The position numbers and the translations under genes were made by a program. A stretch of DNA of 64,000 nucleotides, taken from Choanephora cucurbitarum (lineage: Eukaryota > Mucoromycota > Mucoromycetes > Mucorales > Choanephoraceae). The notes beneath the pieces are model-generated. The model did no database searches. It saw only the letters and a list, made by a program, of their open reading frames with translations, and had not been told where the DNA came from. Location: the NCBI GenBank assembly GCA_025331435.1, contig JAIWNI010000011.1, positions 248,001-312,000 on the forward strand, in the 5' to 3' direction. Positions 1-12,567 of this stretch are shown here, piece by piece (positions within the stretch are counted from its first letter, which is position 1; each line of letters starts with the position of its first letter).

Positions 1-1054
1 TTTTTGCAACTTCTTTTCTTTGCTTCATTTGCTATAGATACACCTTTTTAGTACCTGTATTTAAGCATTATCGATAGCATTTTTGAGTTGACAAGTTGTC
101 AAATTCATGATGCGAGAAATCCTTCAAGCCAGATAAAGTTTCCTAAAAAGTGTTTCTTTTTGTGAGAACAACTTTACCAAACTTACTCAAACCATACAAA
201 GAGCATATCTATTCTCCTTATGTGGTTTGAGTCACTGAAATTTTCAAAGCAGATAGGAGGGTAAGAAAACTACGATGCTCTTTTTTTTCTCTTTTTGAAC
301 AAAGAAAGCTGCATGATTTAGAAATCAGGCACAAAAATGTTTGTTTCTTATTGGCCAGATATTTGTCTATTGGATATTTTTCAGTGCACAACTGGGAGGC
401 GCACAATTTTAGACTTCCTTTTTTTTCGACTTGAGCGAAGAGCTTATGACTGTACAACCAAACTGTTTAAGGATACAACAGGCCTCACAAGAAGCAGATA
501 AAAGCTGAAGATGAAAAAGAAAGCTCTGTATGATAAAAGGGTTACTTTTTTTTCAAATTGAGACAAAAAAGGTAAAGAATTTCTCAATTTAGCGTCGAGC
601 TAGTCTCAGCCACACACATAAAAAAAACTGCGATTGTACGTCACGAAGAACAGTTTGAATAAAGAAAAAAAAAGAACTCGAAGTTAGCTTCTTTTTTTTT
701 GTTCTAAAACACCATCAATACTAAACTAATTAGAGAGAGAAGAAAGTGTGTGTGTACATATCTCTTTTTATTTATCATATACTTTATTAGTTTTGAAATG
801 TAAGATGGATAACAAACAAGTCAGAAAACATACTTGAAGACTGACTTGGCTAATGTCTATGCAATTGTATATGTATTTTTTGTTAACCTCTGTTACCTGA
901 ATAGTTGATTGTTTTCTCGCCTATATCTTTTTCTTAATACAACACTTGTCTCTTTTGCTCTCAAAACTATCATTAGTAAGTTCACTGAGCTTCTTATCTC
1001 TCTTTTCACACAATTTAACTTCAAACCCACGCGAACCTAAATAGGATTACTGTC
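1..1054. other. intergenic, upstream of transportin gene
   Basis: No convincing gene is visible. The stretch is AT-rich with many T and A runs, as expected for a promoter and 5-prime leader in this genome. A perfect odd palindrome TTGACAAGTTGTCAA lies at 88-102. A minus-strand open frame at 218-457 has no recognisable domain or plausible start context and was not called. A pyrimidine-rich region immediately precedes the transportin start at 1055. Confidence 0.6.
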
Positions 1055-4000
1055 ATGAGTGCCTGGCAACCATCTGCACAAGGTCTTTCTGACCTTTTAC
1101 AACTTTTGCGTGAAGCTATCAACCCTACTGATAGTCAAAATGTTCAAGAGGTTTGAAACGCGTAGAGACGATTTTTTTTTTACAGGAACTGATATAATTT
1201 TTCCCCTTGTATATATGCAACTTATACAGAGATTGGAATATTTCAACAAAATCCCTGACTACAACAATTATTTGGCTTATATCTTAACTCAAATGCCTCA
1301 AGAAGATCAATACATTCGTTCTGTTGCCGGTTTGACACTCAAGAACAATATCAGATCTTATTTCCCAACCATTCAACCTCAAGTACTTGATTATATCAAA
1401 GAATGTTGTATTCAACACATCGGCGACCCTGGTGTTGGCAAATCTATCAGTTTCGTCATTTCTTCTATTGTCTCTCGTGGCAGTATTCAACAATGGCCCC
1501 AAATTCTTCAAGTCTTATTAGAGAAATTGGAAGATCCTAACCCTGTTATGGTCGAGGTAAGTTTGTTTAGACAAAAGGAAGGAAAAGTGGAAAAGAAAGA
1601 TGGTTTCTAAATGCATTTACAGAATGCTTTCAGCGCTTTCCAAAAAATTTGTGAAGATTCTTCTCGTGATCTTGACAGTGCTATTAATGGAGTTCAGCCT
1701 TTGGAATACATGATTCCCAAATTCATCGCCTTCTTCGACCATCCTGATCCTAAGGTTCGCTTGAGCGCTATCTCCTGTACATCTCAATTTATCAACCTCC
1801 GCTCAGAACCTTTGATGAGTAGAATCAACGATTTCTTAAGCTCGCTTTTCAACAGAGCTACTGATGATAATGTTGATGTGCGTAAGGTTGTCTGTCAATC
1901 TCTTGTCAGCTTACTTGAAACTTGCCCCAACGTTCTCTTGCCCCATATGCCTAATCTGGTTGAATACATGCTTTTCTGTACTCAGTCAGATGACAGCGAT
2001 CTTGCTCTTGAAGCTTGTGAATTCTGGCTTGTGTTTGCTGAGCAAGATGAATTGCGTGACCAACTCCGTCCCTATCTCCAGAAGGTTGTCCCTGTCTTGT
2101 TGAAGGGTATGGTCTATTCCGAAATTGATCTTATGACTTTAGGAGGTGATGAGGATGATGCTCATATTGCTGACGATGAACAGGATATCAAGCCCCGTTT
2201 CCACAGGGCTACTGTTGTTGAAAACGAACACACCAACAAGGAAGAAGAAGCCTCCGATAAGAAGAAGGCTGCTGGTTTGCTTGATGAAAACGAATCAGAT
2301 GGCGATGACGATGACGATGATGATGACTATGATGAGTTTGAGGAAGACGAATTCTATGGTGAATGGAACTTGAGAAAGTGTAGTGCTGCTACTCTTGATG
2401 TCTTGTGTACTTCATTCGAAACCGAAGTTATTCACATCTTGATCCCTCTCTTGAAGGGCGAATTGGAGAGCAATGACTGGCTTCACAGAGAATGTGGTAT
2501 TTTGGCTCTTGGTGCTGCTGCTGAAGGTGGTATGCAGGAAATTGCTCCTCATCTTCCTGAGCTTGTACCTTATTTGCTCAACAACTTGAACGACCCTAAG
2601 GTAAAGCAACAGTTGTACACATATTTGAAAAAAGCAAACTAACAATCTTTTGAATGTTTATCAGCCTCTTGTCAGATCTATTACTTGTTGGACACTTGGC
2701 AGGTATTGTGCATGGATTGTTCAAAGCGCTAGACAAAGTCACGAAGCACGCCAACACTACTTTGAACCTCTTGTTCAAATTCTCTTGCAACGTATTTTGG
2801 ATAACAACAAACGTGTTCAAGAAGCTGCTTGTTCATCATTCTCCTTGCTTGAAGAAGAAGCTGGTGCTGATTTAGTACCTTACCTTCAACCTATTCTTAC
2901 CACCCTTTGCAGTGCTTTCGCTAAATACCAACATAGAAACTTATTGCTTTTGTATGATACCGTCGGTACCTTGGCTGATGTGGTTGGTGAAGTCTTGAAT
3001 AACCCTCAATATATTGAAGTGATCATGCCTCCTCTTATCAACAAGTGGCAAGAAGTCTCTGACGACAGCACTGATTTGTTCCCTTTGTTAGAGGTAAAAG
3101 GAAGATAGGGATGTGCATGTATGTGTATATATATTTACCTATCATCTTTGTATAGTGTCTCTCTTCCGTTACAACTGCTTTAGGTAAAGGCTTCAAGCCT
3201 TTTGCTGAACCTGTATATCGTCGTTGTGTTGTTCTCGTTTGCAAGACATTAGAGGAATGTCGCTTGTGTACCATGAATCCTTCAATGGAAGAGCCTGACA
3301 AAGACTTTATGATTGTTGCTTTAGATTTACTTTCTGGTATTGTTCAAGCTCTTAACACAGATGCTGAGCCTTTGGTTGCCTCAACAAACCCTCCTGTTGT
3401 ACAGCTTTTGTCTCTTTGTATTCAGGTAAAGTCGAGAAAGATTCAAGGGAGAGAAAGCAATTGAATAACATGGTTGTATAGGATGAAGTTGCTGAAGTAC
3501 GTCAATCTACTTATGCTTTGCTTGGTGATCTTGCCATCTCTTGTTTTGAGCATATTCGTGCTGTTGTACCTCAATTCATGCCTCTTCTTCTTCAACAAAT
3601 TGATCCTCAAGCCGAACATTTATCTGTCTGTAACAATGCTACATGGGCAGCTGGTGAAATTGCTCTCAAGTGGGGTAAGTTGTGGATAGATTGGATAAGG
3701 GTTCTATGAAACTCATCTGTTTTATTAGGTAATGAAATCACAGACTATGTTGATCACTTATTACAACGATTGTTCCCTCTTATGGCAAACCCTCAAATCC
3801 AGCGTACATTGTTGGAAAATGTAGCTATTACCATTGGCCGTCTTGGTCTTGTTTGCCCCAACAAGGTTGCTCCTCATCTTGAATTATTTATTCAACCTTG
3901 GTTGATGGCTCTTACACCTATTCGTGATAATGAAGAAAAGTCATCTGCCTTCAGTGGTTTGTGTGAAATGATCAAGGTGAACCCTCAAGGTGCCGTCAAA

Positions 4001-4245
4001 GAATTCCCTGCTTTCTGTACTGCTATCGTTAACTATCAAAACCTACCTCCTGCTTTACATGAATCTTTTGCCAATGTAAGTTATATTGATCAATTTTATA
4101 GTTTTTCATTTGAGACTCATTGTTTTTTTCTAAACAGATCTTAATGGGTTACAAAAACATGTTTGGTGAATCTCAATGGGAACAAGGCTTCTTATCTATG
4201 CCCCAAGAAGTAAGCATTCCCTTACGTGAACGTTATCATATTTAA
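1055..4245 (+). CDS. TNPO1: transportin-1 / importin beta-2 (karyopherin Kap104 family)
   Basis: Nuclear import receptor that carries PY-NLS cargoes such as hnRNP-type RNA-binding proteins through the nuclear pore and releases them on RanGTP. Eight exons: 1055-1150, 1230-1556, 1623-2600, 2665-3093, 3156-3425, 3482-3674, 3729-4075, 4138-4245, giving 915 aa against about 900 in animals. The start [11 protein letters not shown] matches the family N-terminus. The first splice was fixed because [17 protein letters not shown] then aligns with transportin without a gap. HEAT repeats run throughout. The acidic loop of family HEAT repeat 8 is present at about residues 360-395 as a run of Asp/Glu ending FYGEWNLRK. 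The motif [13 protein letters not shown] is highly conserved in the family. It is convergent with the F-box gene, with 480 bases between stops. The call is secure; exon ends are inferred from frame and splice signals. Confidence 0.95.
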
Positions 4246-4725
4246 ACATATTCGCCCATTTTCTTTCTTTATCTTGTGAGCCAACTTCTTTTTTCTTTTT
4301 CTTTTCTTTGTATACATAATCTGTAATCACAATCCTTCAAATAAAATATTTCTGAAAAGAACAAAGAGGATGTTTTATTTGCTATAAATGCTTGGCTCTA
4401 TCTATTATTAATATGCGTGAAATGCGATGCTTTGGTATTATTAGGATATTATTAAATACATTGAAAAAAGAAAAAGATTAATGATGTGGTATGCTGCTGA
4501 TTTAAAAATGCGTTGAGTGATAGTCTATAAGTTGATTACAAGAGGAATTGCATGTCCATGCCATGTGTAAAGTCATACATAATAATTTTGCCTAGGTTGG
4601 AACAACATACAATTTTGCTAAAGTCGAATTGAAGGTTAAGGATTCTAAAAAAAGAAGAAGAGGGGGGGTCTGGTTAGATATCAAAACAAAAACAAAACTT
4701 TTCAGGAGGATAGGATCAATGAGTG
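4246..4725. other. convergent 3-prime intergenic region
   Basis: This stretch holds the two 3-prime ends of the transportin and F-box genes. It contains AAATAAAATA-like polyadenylation sequences near 4340 for the plus-strand gene. A run of seven G at 4662-4668 reads as C on the sense strand of the F-box gene and lies 57 bases past its stop. No gene is seen. Confidence 0.5.
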
Positions 4726-6848
4726 TTACCTTCCATGGGAAGACTGGTTAAGCGTCCGCTGAAGTTTGCCATCTTCGAGTCCCCAAATTTTCAGGCTGCC
4801 GTCATAACTACCGCTGACAATTGTCTTTGTTTTTGAATCAAGTTGAAGTGTACGAACAAGATCTGTGTGACCAAGTAGTGTATGAATGCATTCACCTGTA
4901 GTAGCATTCCAAACTTTGATAGATTGGTCACTTGAGCCACTGACAATATATTCGCCATCGTATTCAACACAAGCAATGCCTCTGCTGTGTGAATCCAACG
5001 TTTTCAAACATTCGCCTGTGTTCTATTTGTTGAAGAAAGAAAAGGGGTTAAAGGGGGTTGTTTTTGTACCTTTTTTTTAGTGTTACTAATTTACCATATT
5101 CCAGATTTTGATTGTACGATCACCGGAAGCAGATACGATACGATCACCTTTGAATTGAACCGCGTTTACAGCTGCGCGATGTCCACGGAAGACTCTAATT
5201 GTTGTTCCTTTCTTGAGATCCCAAGTACGCACTGTTCTATCTTTAGAACAACTGACGATCTTATTGCCTAGTAATTTGACATTCAACACACTTTCGCCAT
5301 GTCCTACAAATGTTTTGATTTTTTGGCCTGTCTGAATGTCCCACAAGATGAGCGTGCCGTCACTGCTACCACTGATTAAATGGTGATCGTCAAATTGAAG
5401 GCAGAGAACACTACCAGTATGGCCTTCAAGTGTATGTCTTAGGCGACCTGTTCGGATGTCCCAGATCTTGAGGTTTCTGTCGCGACTGCCTGTAACCAAC
5501 AGCTCAGCATTGAATTGGAGACAATAGATGCCACTGTTGTGTTGAGCTTCTTCTATCAAGATTAAATCGGCTAAATATTGAGCAGAGGGGAACTGTCGTG
5601 AACGATAGTCTCCTTCAGCCCAACGCTTTTCTATCAAACTACGGTTACGGTAGAGACGTTTCCAGTTGATATAACGAGTGTCTGTCTGTTCTCTATAATG
5701 AAAGATGGCTGACTCGTCATACTTGACATGGCGTCTAGGGGGAGGTCGATTGAGGAATGGTCGCTCAACAATCATGTGTGACAGTACTTCTCGATGGTTT
5801 CTGATAGAAGATGGAGACCTGCGTTTCTGCAATGGTTGTGAGCGCGAGGGGTAAACTTGTGTGGGTCGGATCACCAAACTCGTGCCTGTTTGTAGGCCGT
5901 CATTTAGATTCAAGTGCTGCAAGTTACTTGTGATTGTGTGGTCAGAGATAATCTCATCATTACTGCTATTACTACTACTGCTACTGCTACTGATGCTTGT
6001 AGTCATGCTGGCAGATGGCATGATATCTTCATGGTGAGCACCGTCTAGTTGAACAACAGATGGCGGATGAATGTCTGTCTTATCTACTGCTAATCTAGCA
6101 AAGTCAGATCTGGTAGGCGAGACAGGTTGGTCATTGCCAAGAATCATTCTGTCAAGTAGTATGTTTGTAGATCGTTTAAATGGCTTTAGTCGTGTTATAG
6201 GTAAGCTTGAGAGGGGTTCGTAGGGAGTATTGATGGCGATGTTAGCACGTTTGATTGGCGTATCTGCAAACCTTGAAGAGGAACCAGTAGAGGGGATCAT
6301 GGCTGACATTGTTGTTTGTGGTGTCAGTAATACATTTTCTCCTGATAGATAGCGATCAATTGATGTCTGATTGGCTTTCCAACCAGAAGCATAGAATAAT
6401 GACTTCCATAATGTTTGATCTTCACTCTGAGCCTTCCATCGTTTTGATACTCTTGTCATTTGTGCAAGAGAATTGATGTCGAGATAATATAGAATCTGCA
6501 CTGCTATCTCATAAGGTAATGCCTATAAATACATTAGATAGGGAGAGTTACATGAGTTAATTTTTTTTTTGCGTACATTTATAGAAATTATTTACAGAAA
6601 TAATATCTCTATGCAAGAGTGGTGAGAGTCGTTCTACTAGCTCAATTGTTTTGGATACTGGCATGCATAGTAACAGTTGATAAGCAAACTCTATTTTTAT
6701 AAAAAAATGGAATTAGTAAGACAATGATTTCTTAATTATTTCCTTTTATTTTACCTGCTTTTTGATCAACTGTCCAGCCTTTCATAAAATGAGGCTCTTC
6801 AAATCTTTGTTCTACAAAGCCTTCGTCTGTTTGATCGTGCTTTTCCAT
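4726..6848 (-). CDS. F-box / WD40 protein, beta-TrCP-like SCF substrate receptor
   Basis: Predicted substrate-recognition subunit of an SCF (Skp1-Cullin-F-box) ubiquitin ligase. Minus-strand exons are 6755-6848, 6596-6690, 5095-6522 and 4726-5022, giving 637 aa. The F-box lies at about residues 55-105, spanning two introns (LSPLLHRDIIS, then ALPYEIAVQILYYLDINSL). A low-complexity Ser-rich linker follows. Seven WD40 repeats fill about residues 395-637. Repeat blades RGHRAAVNAVQF, IVSASGDRTIKIWN and RGIACVEYDGEYIVSGSSD closely follow animal beta-TrCP, so an Fbxw1/11 relation is better supported than Cdc4 or Met30. In beta-TrCP these blades bind phosphodegrons; the target here is unknown. The conserved arrangement of F-box before WD40 is intact with no break. 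Confidence 0.9.
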
Positions 6849-9800
6849 ATAAAGAAAGTCTAGTTAAGGAACAAAGAAGAAGAAAGAAAGAAAGAGTATA
6901 AGAAAGAAAGAAAGAAAAAAGAGAGAAAAAAAAGAAAAGCTTTAAAAGGGATAAAAAAACATGTTTAGGTCAGTCCATCATTCTACTCAGTCAGTCTGCA
7001 GATTTCAAAATCAGACATCAGCCCTATTAAAATAATCCTCAAATGTATCAATTTAACCATGATAGAAAACAATAAGGAAACAAACAAACAAACACTTTTT
7101 CTTTCTTTCTTTTACTTTCTATAATCATGCTCATTTTTGACTGCTATTGTCTGCAGATAAGTGATCGCGTTTCTTTTGATTTTTTTTTCAATTATCATAT
7201 CGTTTGATTTTAAGCCCCAGATTGATTTGATGAGTTGTACGAATAATATGATGACTTTGAGATCAAAGCATTTTCTATTTATATGGTCTCATTTTTCTCT
7301 CCTATTTTCAAATGTCATTGGTTATGGATTTAAGGTTATTTTTTGTGTAGTTAAAAAAGGGATTTCGATAGACATCAGTATCGACATTTAGTTGCTAGGA
7401 AGATAGCTATTTTCTGATTGATCTGCTTTCTAGTGTCTTGGTTATAGCTTTGTGTACCACCAATCTCATTGTTAAACAATTCGTTTTACACTAATCCCTT
7501 TTTTGTAAAAAAGCAAAGATTTCCTTTTATATTCTACCTTTTCTAGTTGAACCCCCCCCTTTCTCTATAGAGTGAATCAGAGTAATAACGAGACCTGCGG
7601 ATTTTGAATAGTTACAATAAACAGAACTCCTATTTCTTCATTGTTACTTTTGTCTCCTAAAGGTATCCATTTGATATAGCCAAATAACATCTTTCAGCTT
7701 GACTAAGGTGATTTGAATCTTTTTTCGTCATAAGTTAAAAAAATGTTTATTGTCTGATTTTCATTTCAATATAAACCGAAACACAAGGTGTTTGATCATT
7801 ATCAACTGACAATCGATTTACAGAGGAAATTCTTGTTTATAAAAGATAACGTGATTGAACAAAAAAGAAGTGTTACTTAGGAATGAATTAAGATTAGCCT
7901 TTCTTATTTGAGTGAAAATAGAAAGGCTTCCAATAATACACCTATCAGATGGAACTCTACCAAATAAATCATCTCTAACTCAATAAAGCATTTCTTCTTC
8001 GTTTTTCTTTTCTGACTCAAATGACTTTCTTTAATGACATCAAGTCCTGTTTCATGCCTTTGCAAGTGTTGTGTAACAGCTTGTCGGAATTCGAGGTGAA
8101 AGCTATACATAGCCAACTATAAGGAGCTTTCACTTTTGGCTATCAAATATGTTGTACATGAATACATCTCTTCTTCTTTGTTTGTTTATTCATATTATAG
8201 GCTAATGCCGCATCTGAAGCATATTCATTATTACTAGCATGAAATTGTTATTAATAAAAATAGCACATGAAAGGGGAACATCTTGACACCAGCATGACCA
8301 TGAGTCACGTCGATCAATCTTGAAAAGGAGCGAAATCATTTTTTCGCGTTCTTTCATCCCTAAGGGTTAATTTCATGGGAGTAGAGGAAAAAAGATTCAT
8401 TTTCTCCCCGAGTTGATCGGTGTCAGACAGTCTCATTTTGACTACCAAATGGGATTCAACCTCTACTACTAGCTGTCAAGATTTGGTTGTTAATAAGGAT
8501 TGCTTCGACAGTCTTGATGACGATTTGGCTTTAATGAATGACACAGCTATCACTATTTTGTCTAGAGCTTCGTTTCTTAGGTTCGATAGTTCCGTAGTCT
8601 TTTGAGATTGCAAAACTGAATACTGTTATCTTTACAAAAGGCAAGTGCTCTTTATCTTCAAAAGGAAATCTATCCAAGAATAATCCATTAAAAGGTTATA
8701 TGAAAAAAAAATTGTGGGATCACAAAGTGTTTTAGAAGCTCATCGTTAAGTCAGGCTATTGGTAAATCATAGTTCAGCACATTAATCACCAAGCAATTTA
8801 CATCTATGCAGCAATAATCAATTTAGTCTATAGACAAAAGCAAAAGATAACTGCTCTCCTGTCAAAGCATCGATAGATTGTTTTAATCCGTATATTTTGC
8901 CGAAATAAAACTTTTTCTTATTTTTGTGTCGATTTTCTCATTTGAATGCAATAAACAAGAGAGTTTTGGATATTCAATAGTCCTTTGATCAGCGAAATAA
9001 CAACCAGCCTCAGTTAGACAAATTACTCTGTCAGAATAGCAGCGAAAGCTTGCATTTCTTTCTACAGTAAGGCCATGTCACTGACGATTTTTTGTTTGCT
9101 TTCTTTTTTTCCTATTATCCACTCTCAATATGCTGTGTATCGTGACAGATTAAAATATGTTAAGACAAATTCTTGTGTTGGACAAATACTATCATGCTAT
9201 TAAAGAACTCGAGCAAAAAGAAATATGTTTACAAGAGAAGGTGAAGTAATGAGCTGACTAAGTGGTATCGAGTTTACTCTCAAAATAGTCTATAGTTGAA
9301 CAAAACGCACAATCATCATACGTGTTGGATACGGCCTTATGTAAGAGGAGAGGAAGAGGCAGCATTGTAGAAAGAGCTTGTTTGCTTCTCTGTTATACTA
9401 TGTACTCATTATCATATAAGCCAAGGATATTGATTTTAAGACTTTTAAGCTGCCACCTATTCCAAATGAAGAAGATAAGGATATGCTTACGATCATCGTC
9501 TATGTTTGAATATAGCATATCCTTTACATATTTCATCATCAGACATATTACTTTATGCTAAAGCACATATTGAGGAGTCATGAAGAGTGTGTGTGTTTGC
9601 TTAAACACCTTCTTATGTATTGAGCAATTGCGTTAAGAGAAAATGATTCAAGTAACTCATGTACGCATTGTGTTGTTGTCTGTGCCAATGCTGGAGCATT
9701 TCGTCTGTATATCGATAGAGCATATATTGAGAAGAGAAAAAGCTTTTTAGCAAATAAGCTAAGCCGAAGAGGAAGAAGAAAACAAATTATGAACAAGGTT

Positions 9801-10500
9801 TATTTTAGTATCATCCTTTTCCTTTTATTTGTTTAACATTAATCTCTCTTTTACTGGCAGCACTCTTACACTGAAATCATGAAAACTTCTAGCACTCATG
9901 TTCGCTCTATAAAAGAAATAGCAAGAGGCTGAAGGACCAGTATGTAATACCAGCAAGGTTGCTTAACAAAGCAGAAAAAATAAAAAGAAGAAAAAAAGGG
10001 GGAGAGAGAGGGATACCGATATCTCAAACAGTTGAGTATAATACGCTTAAAAATAAAGTTATAAGAGGAAGTGACTAACATGTACAAATAAGCCTATTAT
10101 GAGTGCCTAGGTGCTGACCTGACATTTGCTTTTGTCGGGGCCTTTGCAGTGCCCTTACTTGCCAAGATAATTGTATGGTATGAAACTGCGATACAATTGT
10201 ATCAGAAGACATATGCAGTTTTATCGTCTGTATCAATATTTATCAATATCGCTACCTCATTCACGGTTGTCTTTGGCTTGCTTTATTGATGTTAAATAAA
10301 TAAAAAAAAAAAGAACGTTCGTTTGCTGGACCTTCCAAAACGGGTAACTCTTAAAGGTACACAAGAAAATGGTAATTGTTTAAAAATAGTAATAGACAAA
10401 ATAAGTTGAGTAGCCGTACCGCATTAAACTCTTTTCATTTGATTTCTTTTTTCTTTTCTTCTTTTCATTTTTTTTTTCAAAATTGTTGCTACCATAAGAA
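6849..10500. other. gene-poor region of 3.6 kb
   Basis: No complete gene could be assembled. The part next to the F-box gene (6849-7600) is simple-sequence rich (GAAAG repeats about 6880-6930, AAAC repeats near 7080, a C8 run near 7552) and probably holds its promoter. Several short coding-like pieces occur on the plus strand between 8420 and 10289 and are listed separately. Sequence just before 10501 is T-rich and probably the leader of the Sel1 gene. Confidence 0.5.
8420..10289 (+). pseudogene. scattered coding-like fragments of an unrecognised gene
   Basis: I do not recognise this. Short plus-strand pieces with protein-like composition lie between stops and plausible splice sites. They are: 8420-8605 (ends near NDTAITILSRASFL); 9157-9240, an amphipathic 28-residue piece containing YYHAIKELEQKEICLQEK followed by a donor GTGAAG; a piece near 9296-9341 containing HHTCWIRPY followed by GTAAGA; a piece near 9430-9510 containing FKLPPIPNEEDKDMLTIIVY; and 10113-10289, 58 codons with two hydrophobic segments (AFVGAFAVPLLAKIIVWY and a C-terminal one) ending in a stop. 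I could not join them into one frame, so either a multi-exon gene with poor splice signals or a decayed gene is possible. Low confidence. Confidence 0.25.
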
Positions 10501-12567
10501 ATGCCATCAGCAATTCCCTTTTCAGCTATTTTCTCAAGATCGAAATCGGTCTTTTCGAAATTCAGTCAACATAAAAAACAATCTTCTAAACCACGGCAGC
10601 GCTATTTTAGTTCTTCAGATTCTAGCCTGCCGACAACCTCTTCTTATTCAACTCAATTGAAAGCCATCATTGACTCTTCTGTACTCGATAATGTCTCAGC
10701 AAAGCAACTGTTGAAGAGAGGAAATGACTATCTCTTTGGCAGGAACGGGTACCAGATATCACAAGAATTAGCAGTAGCTCATTTCATCAAAGCCACCAAC
10801 CTAGGCAACGCACGAGCAGAAGGTGTGCTTGGCTTTTGTTATGAGTTCGGTATGGGCGTGGAGACTGATTTTGTTCAATCTGAGTATCATTATCTGAACG
10901 CAGCCAAGAAAAACGATGGCCTAAGTATTGCTCGGCTGGCCTTTCTGAGAAAATACGGTAGACCAAATGTCAAGATTGATCGTGCTGAAGCCGAAGAATG
11001 GGCAGAGCGCATCAAGGGCCGACCGAATGCTATAAAATGGATCTTTGAGGCAGCCTCCCTCTATCATGACGCAGCTGCACAATACACGTTAGGTGTCTGT
11101 TATCATGATGGCATTGCCGTTCCTAAAGACGAGCATGCTGCTTTTCGTTGGTACAAACTGAGTGCAGATCAAGGCAACGCTCGTGGACAGGGTATTCTAG
11201 GCTACTGTTATGGCGAAGGCTTTGGTGTTGAGAAGAATGAAAAGATAGCCATGAAATGGTATCGCTTGGCTGCCAGTCAAGGCGAGACAGTCGCTATTTA
11301 CAATATTGGGTACTGCTATGAAGACGGTATTGGTGTTGAGAAAGATGTGAACGAGGCTGTCAAATGGTACCGACTGTCTGCTGAACAGGGCAATGCGTTT
11401 GGTCAAAATTCATTAGGTTACTGCTATGAAGATGGCATTGGTGTCGAAGAAGACCATGCAAAGGCCGCTAAATGGTACAAGCTCTCTGCAGAACAAGGCT
11501 ATCCTTGGGCTGAATGTAATTTGGGCTATTGTTATCAAAACGGGATCGGTCTAGAAAAAGATGATACCTTGGGAGCCTATTGGTATCGATGCGCTGCACT
11601 TCAAGGCCATGCAAGAGCACAGCATAACCTAGGTTTCTGCTATCAAAATGGAATTGGTGTTGAACGCAACGAGAAAGAAGCAGTCAAGTGGTACCGTCGA
11701 TCTGCAGAACGTGGTAATATCTTTGCGTACCATTCTCTGGGTTATTGCTATCAAAATGGGATCGGTGTTCCTGTGAATGAAAAGGAATCGGTGCTCTGGT
11801 ACTATTTAAGTGCAGAAGAGAATCACCCACCTGCTCAACTGTCGTTAGGTTATTGTTACCGAAATGGCATTGGTGTAACTAAAAACGAGGCAGAGGCCGT
11901 AAAATGGTTCAGACGTAGTGCAGAACATGGGAACGCACTTGCTCAGAACTCATTAGGATTCTGTTTTGAAGAAGGTATTGGCCTGAAAAAGGACCCAACA
12001 CGTGCAGTTTATTGGTACCACAAATCAGCAAAACAAAATAATCCTTGGGCACAGTGTAACCTTGGCTTCTGCTATGCAAATGGCATAGGTGTCGAGAGAG
12101 ATGACGTGAAGGCTGTCGAGTGGTATCAGAGAGCTGCAGCTCAAAACCATACACGTGCATTGGATAAACTAGGTGTTCATCTGCAAGAAGGTAGAGGAAT
12201 TGAGAGAGATGAAAATGCTGCCTTTGAATTGTTTAAGAAAGCAGCTCAGAGTGATCATATCTCTGCACAATATCACCTAGGCAACTGTTATGAAAAGGGT
12301 CTTGGTTGTCAAGTTGATCTTAGCCAGGCAACCTATTGGTTTGAACGCGCTGCTTTAGGTAAATAATAATAATAATAATAGTAGATCTATTTTGTTTAAT
12401 GACTTTCTCTTTTAGCTGGTTGCCGAAGCTCGCATGAACGATTACGATCACTTATTGTACGTGAATGTTTACTATCCCCAGGAAACTCTGCCTCTATGTC
12501 ACTTGCTAGCGAGGATGATTTGATCTATGGCGGATTGATTATCGGTCATAGCGCACCTGCTGCATAA
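10501..12567 (+). CDS. Sel1-repeat protein
   Basis: A solenoid protein made almost wholly of Sel1-like (SLR) repeats, a TPR-related fold used as a protein-binding scaffold. Two exons, 10501-12358 and 12416-12567, give 669 aa. Adding the second exon replaces a short read-through end (GK stop) with a 50-residue tail ending IIGHSAPAA. About fourteen repeats of roughly 36 residues follow the pattern LGYCYEDGIGVEKD then AVKWYRLSAEQGNA. The N-terminal 60 residues are Ser-rich and basic; they could be a targeting or disordered region, but no clear signal is seen. There is no catalytic domain. The partner is unknown, and the protein differs from the Skt5-like protein at 18.2 kb, which also has such repeats plus a prenylation box. 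Confidence 0.85.

Noticed and set aside
218..457. Minus-strand open frame of 79 codons
   Set aside because: No recognisable domain, Lys/Ser/Phe-rich composition typical of random AT-rich sequence, and no supporting splice or start context.
1158..1163. Other ACGCGT sites (near 1159, 52663, 56261, 62993)
   Set aside because: They lie in introns or coding sequence and are about as frequent as base composition predicts, so they are not called regulatory.
8570..8610. GGTTCGATAG resembling a tRNA B box
   Set aside because: The conserved C after the two variable bases is missing and no cloverleaf or A box can be folded around it.
9075..9206. Short ORF starting with a signal-peptide-like hydrophobic stretch
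   Set aside because: It stops after 43 codons; joining it to the next coding-like piece needs an intron of only about 28 bases, too short for a fungal intron.
12363..12382. Stop codon ending the Sel1 protein at GK in the first exon
   Set aside because: The stop lies in an (AAT)n tract inside a clear intron; splicing 12358 to 12416 restores a longer, high-complexity C-terminus.
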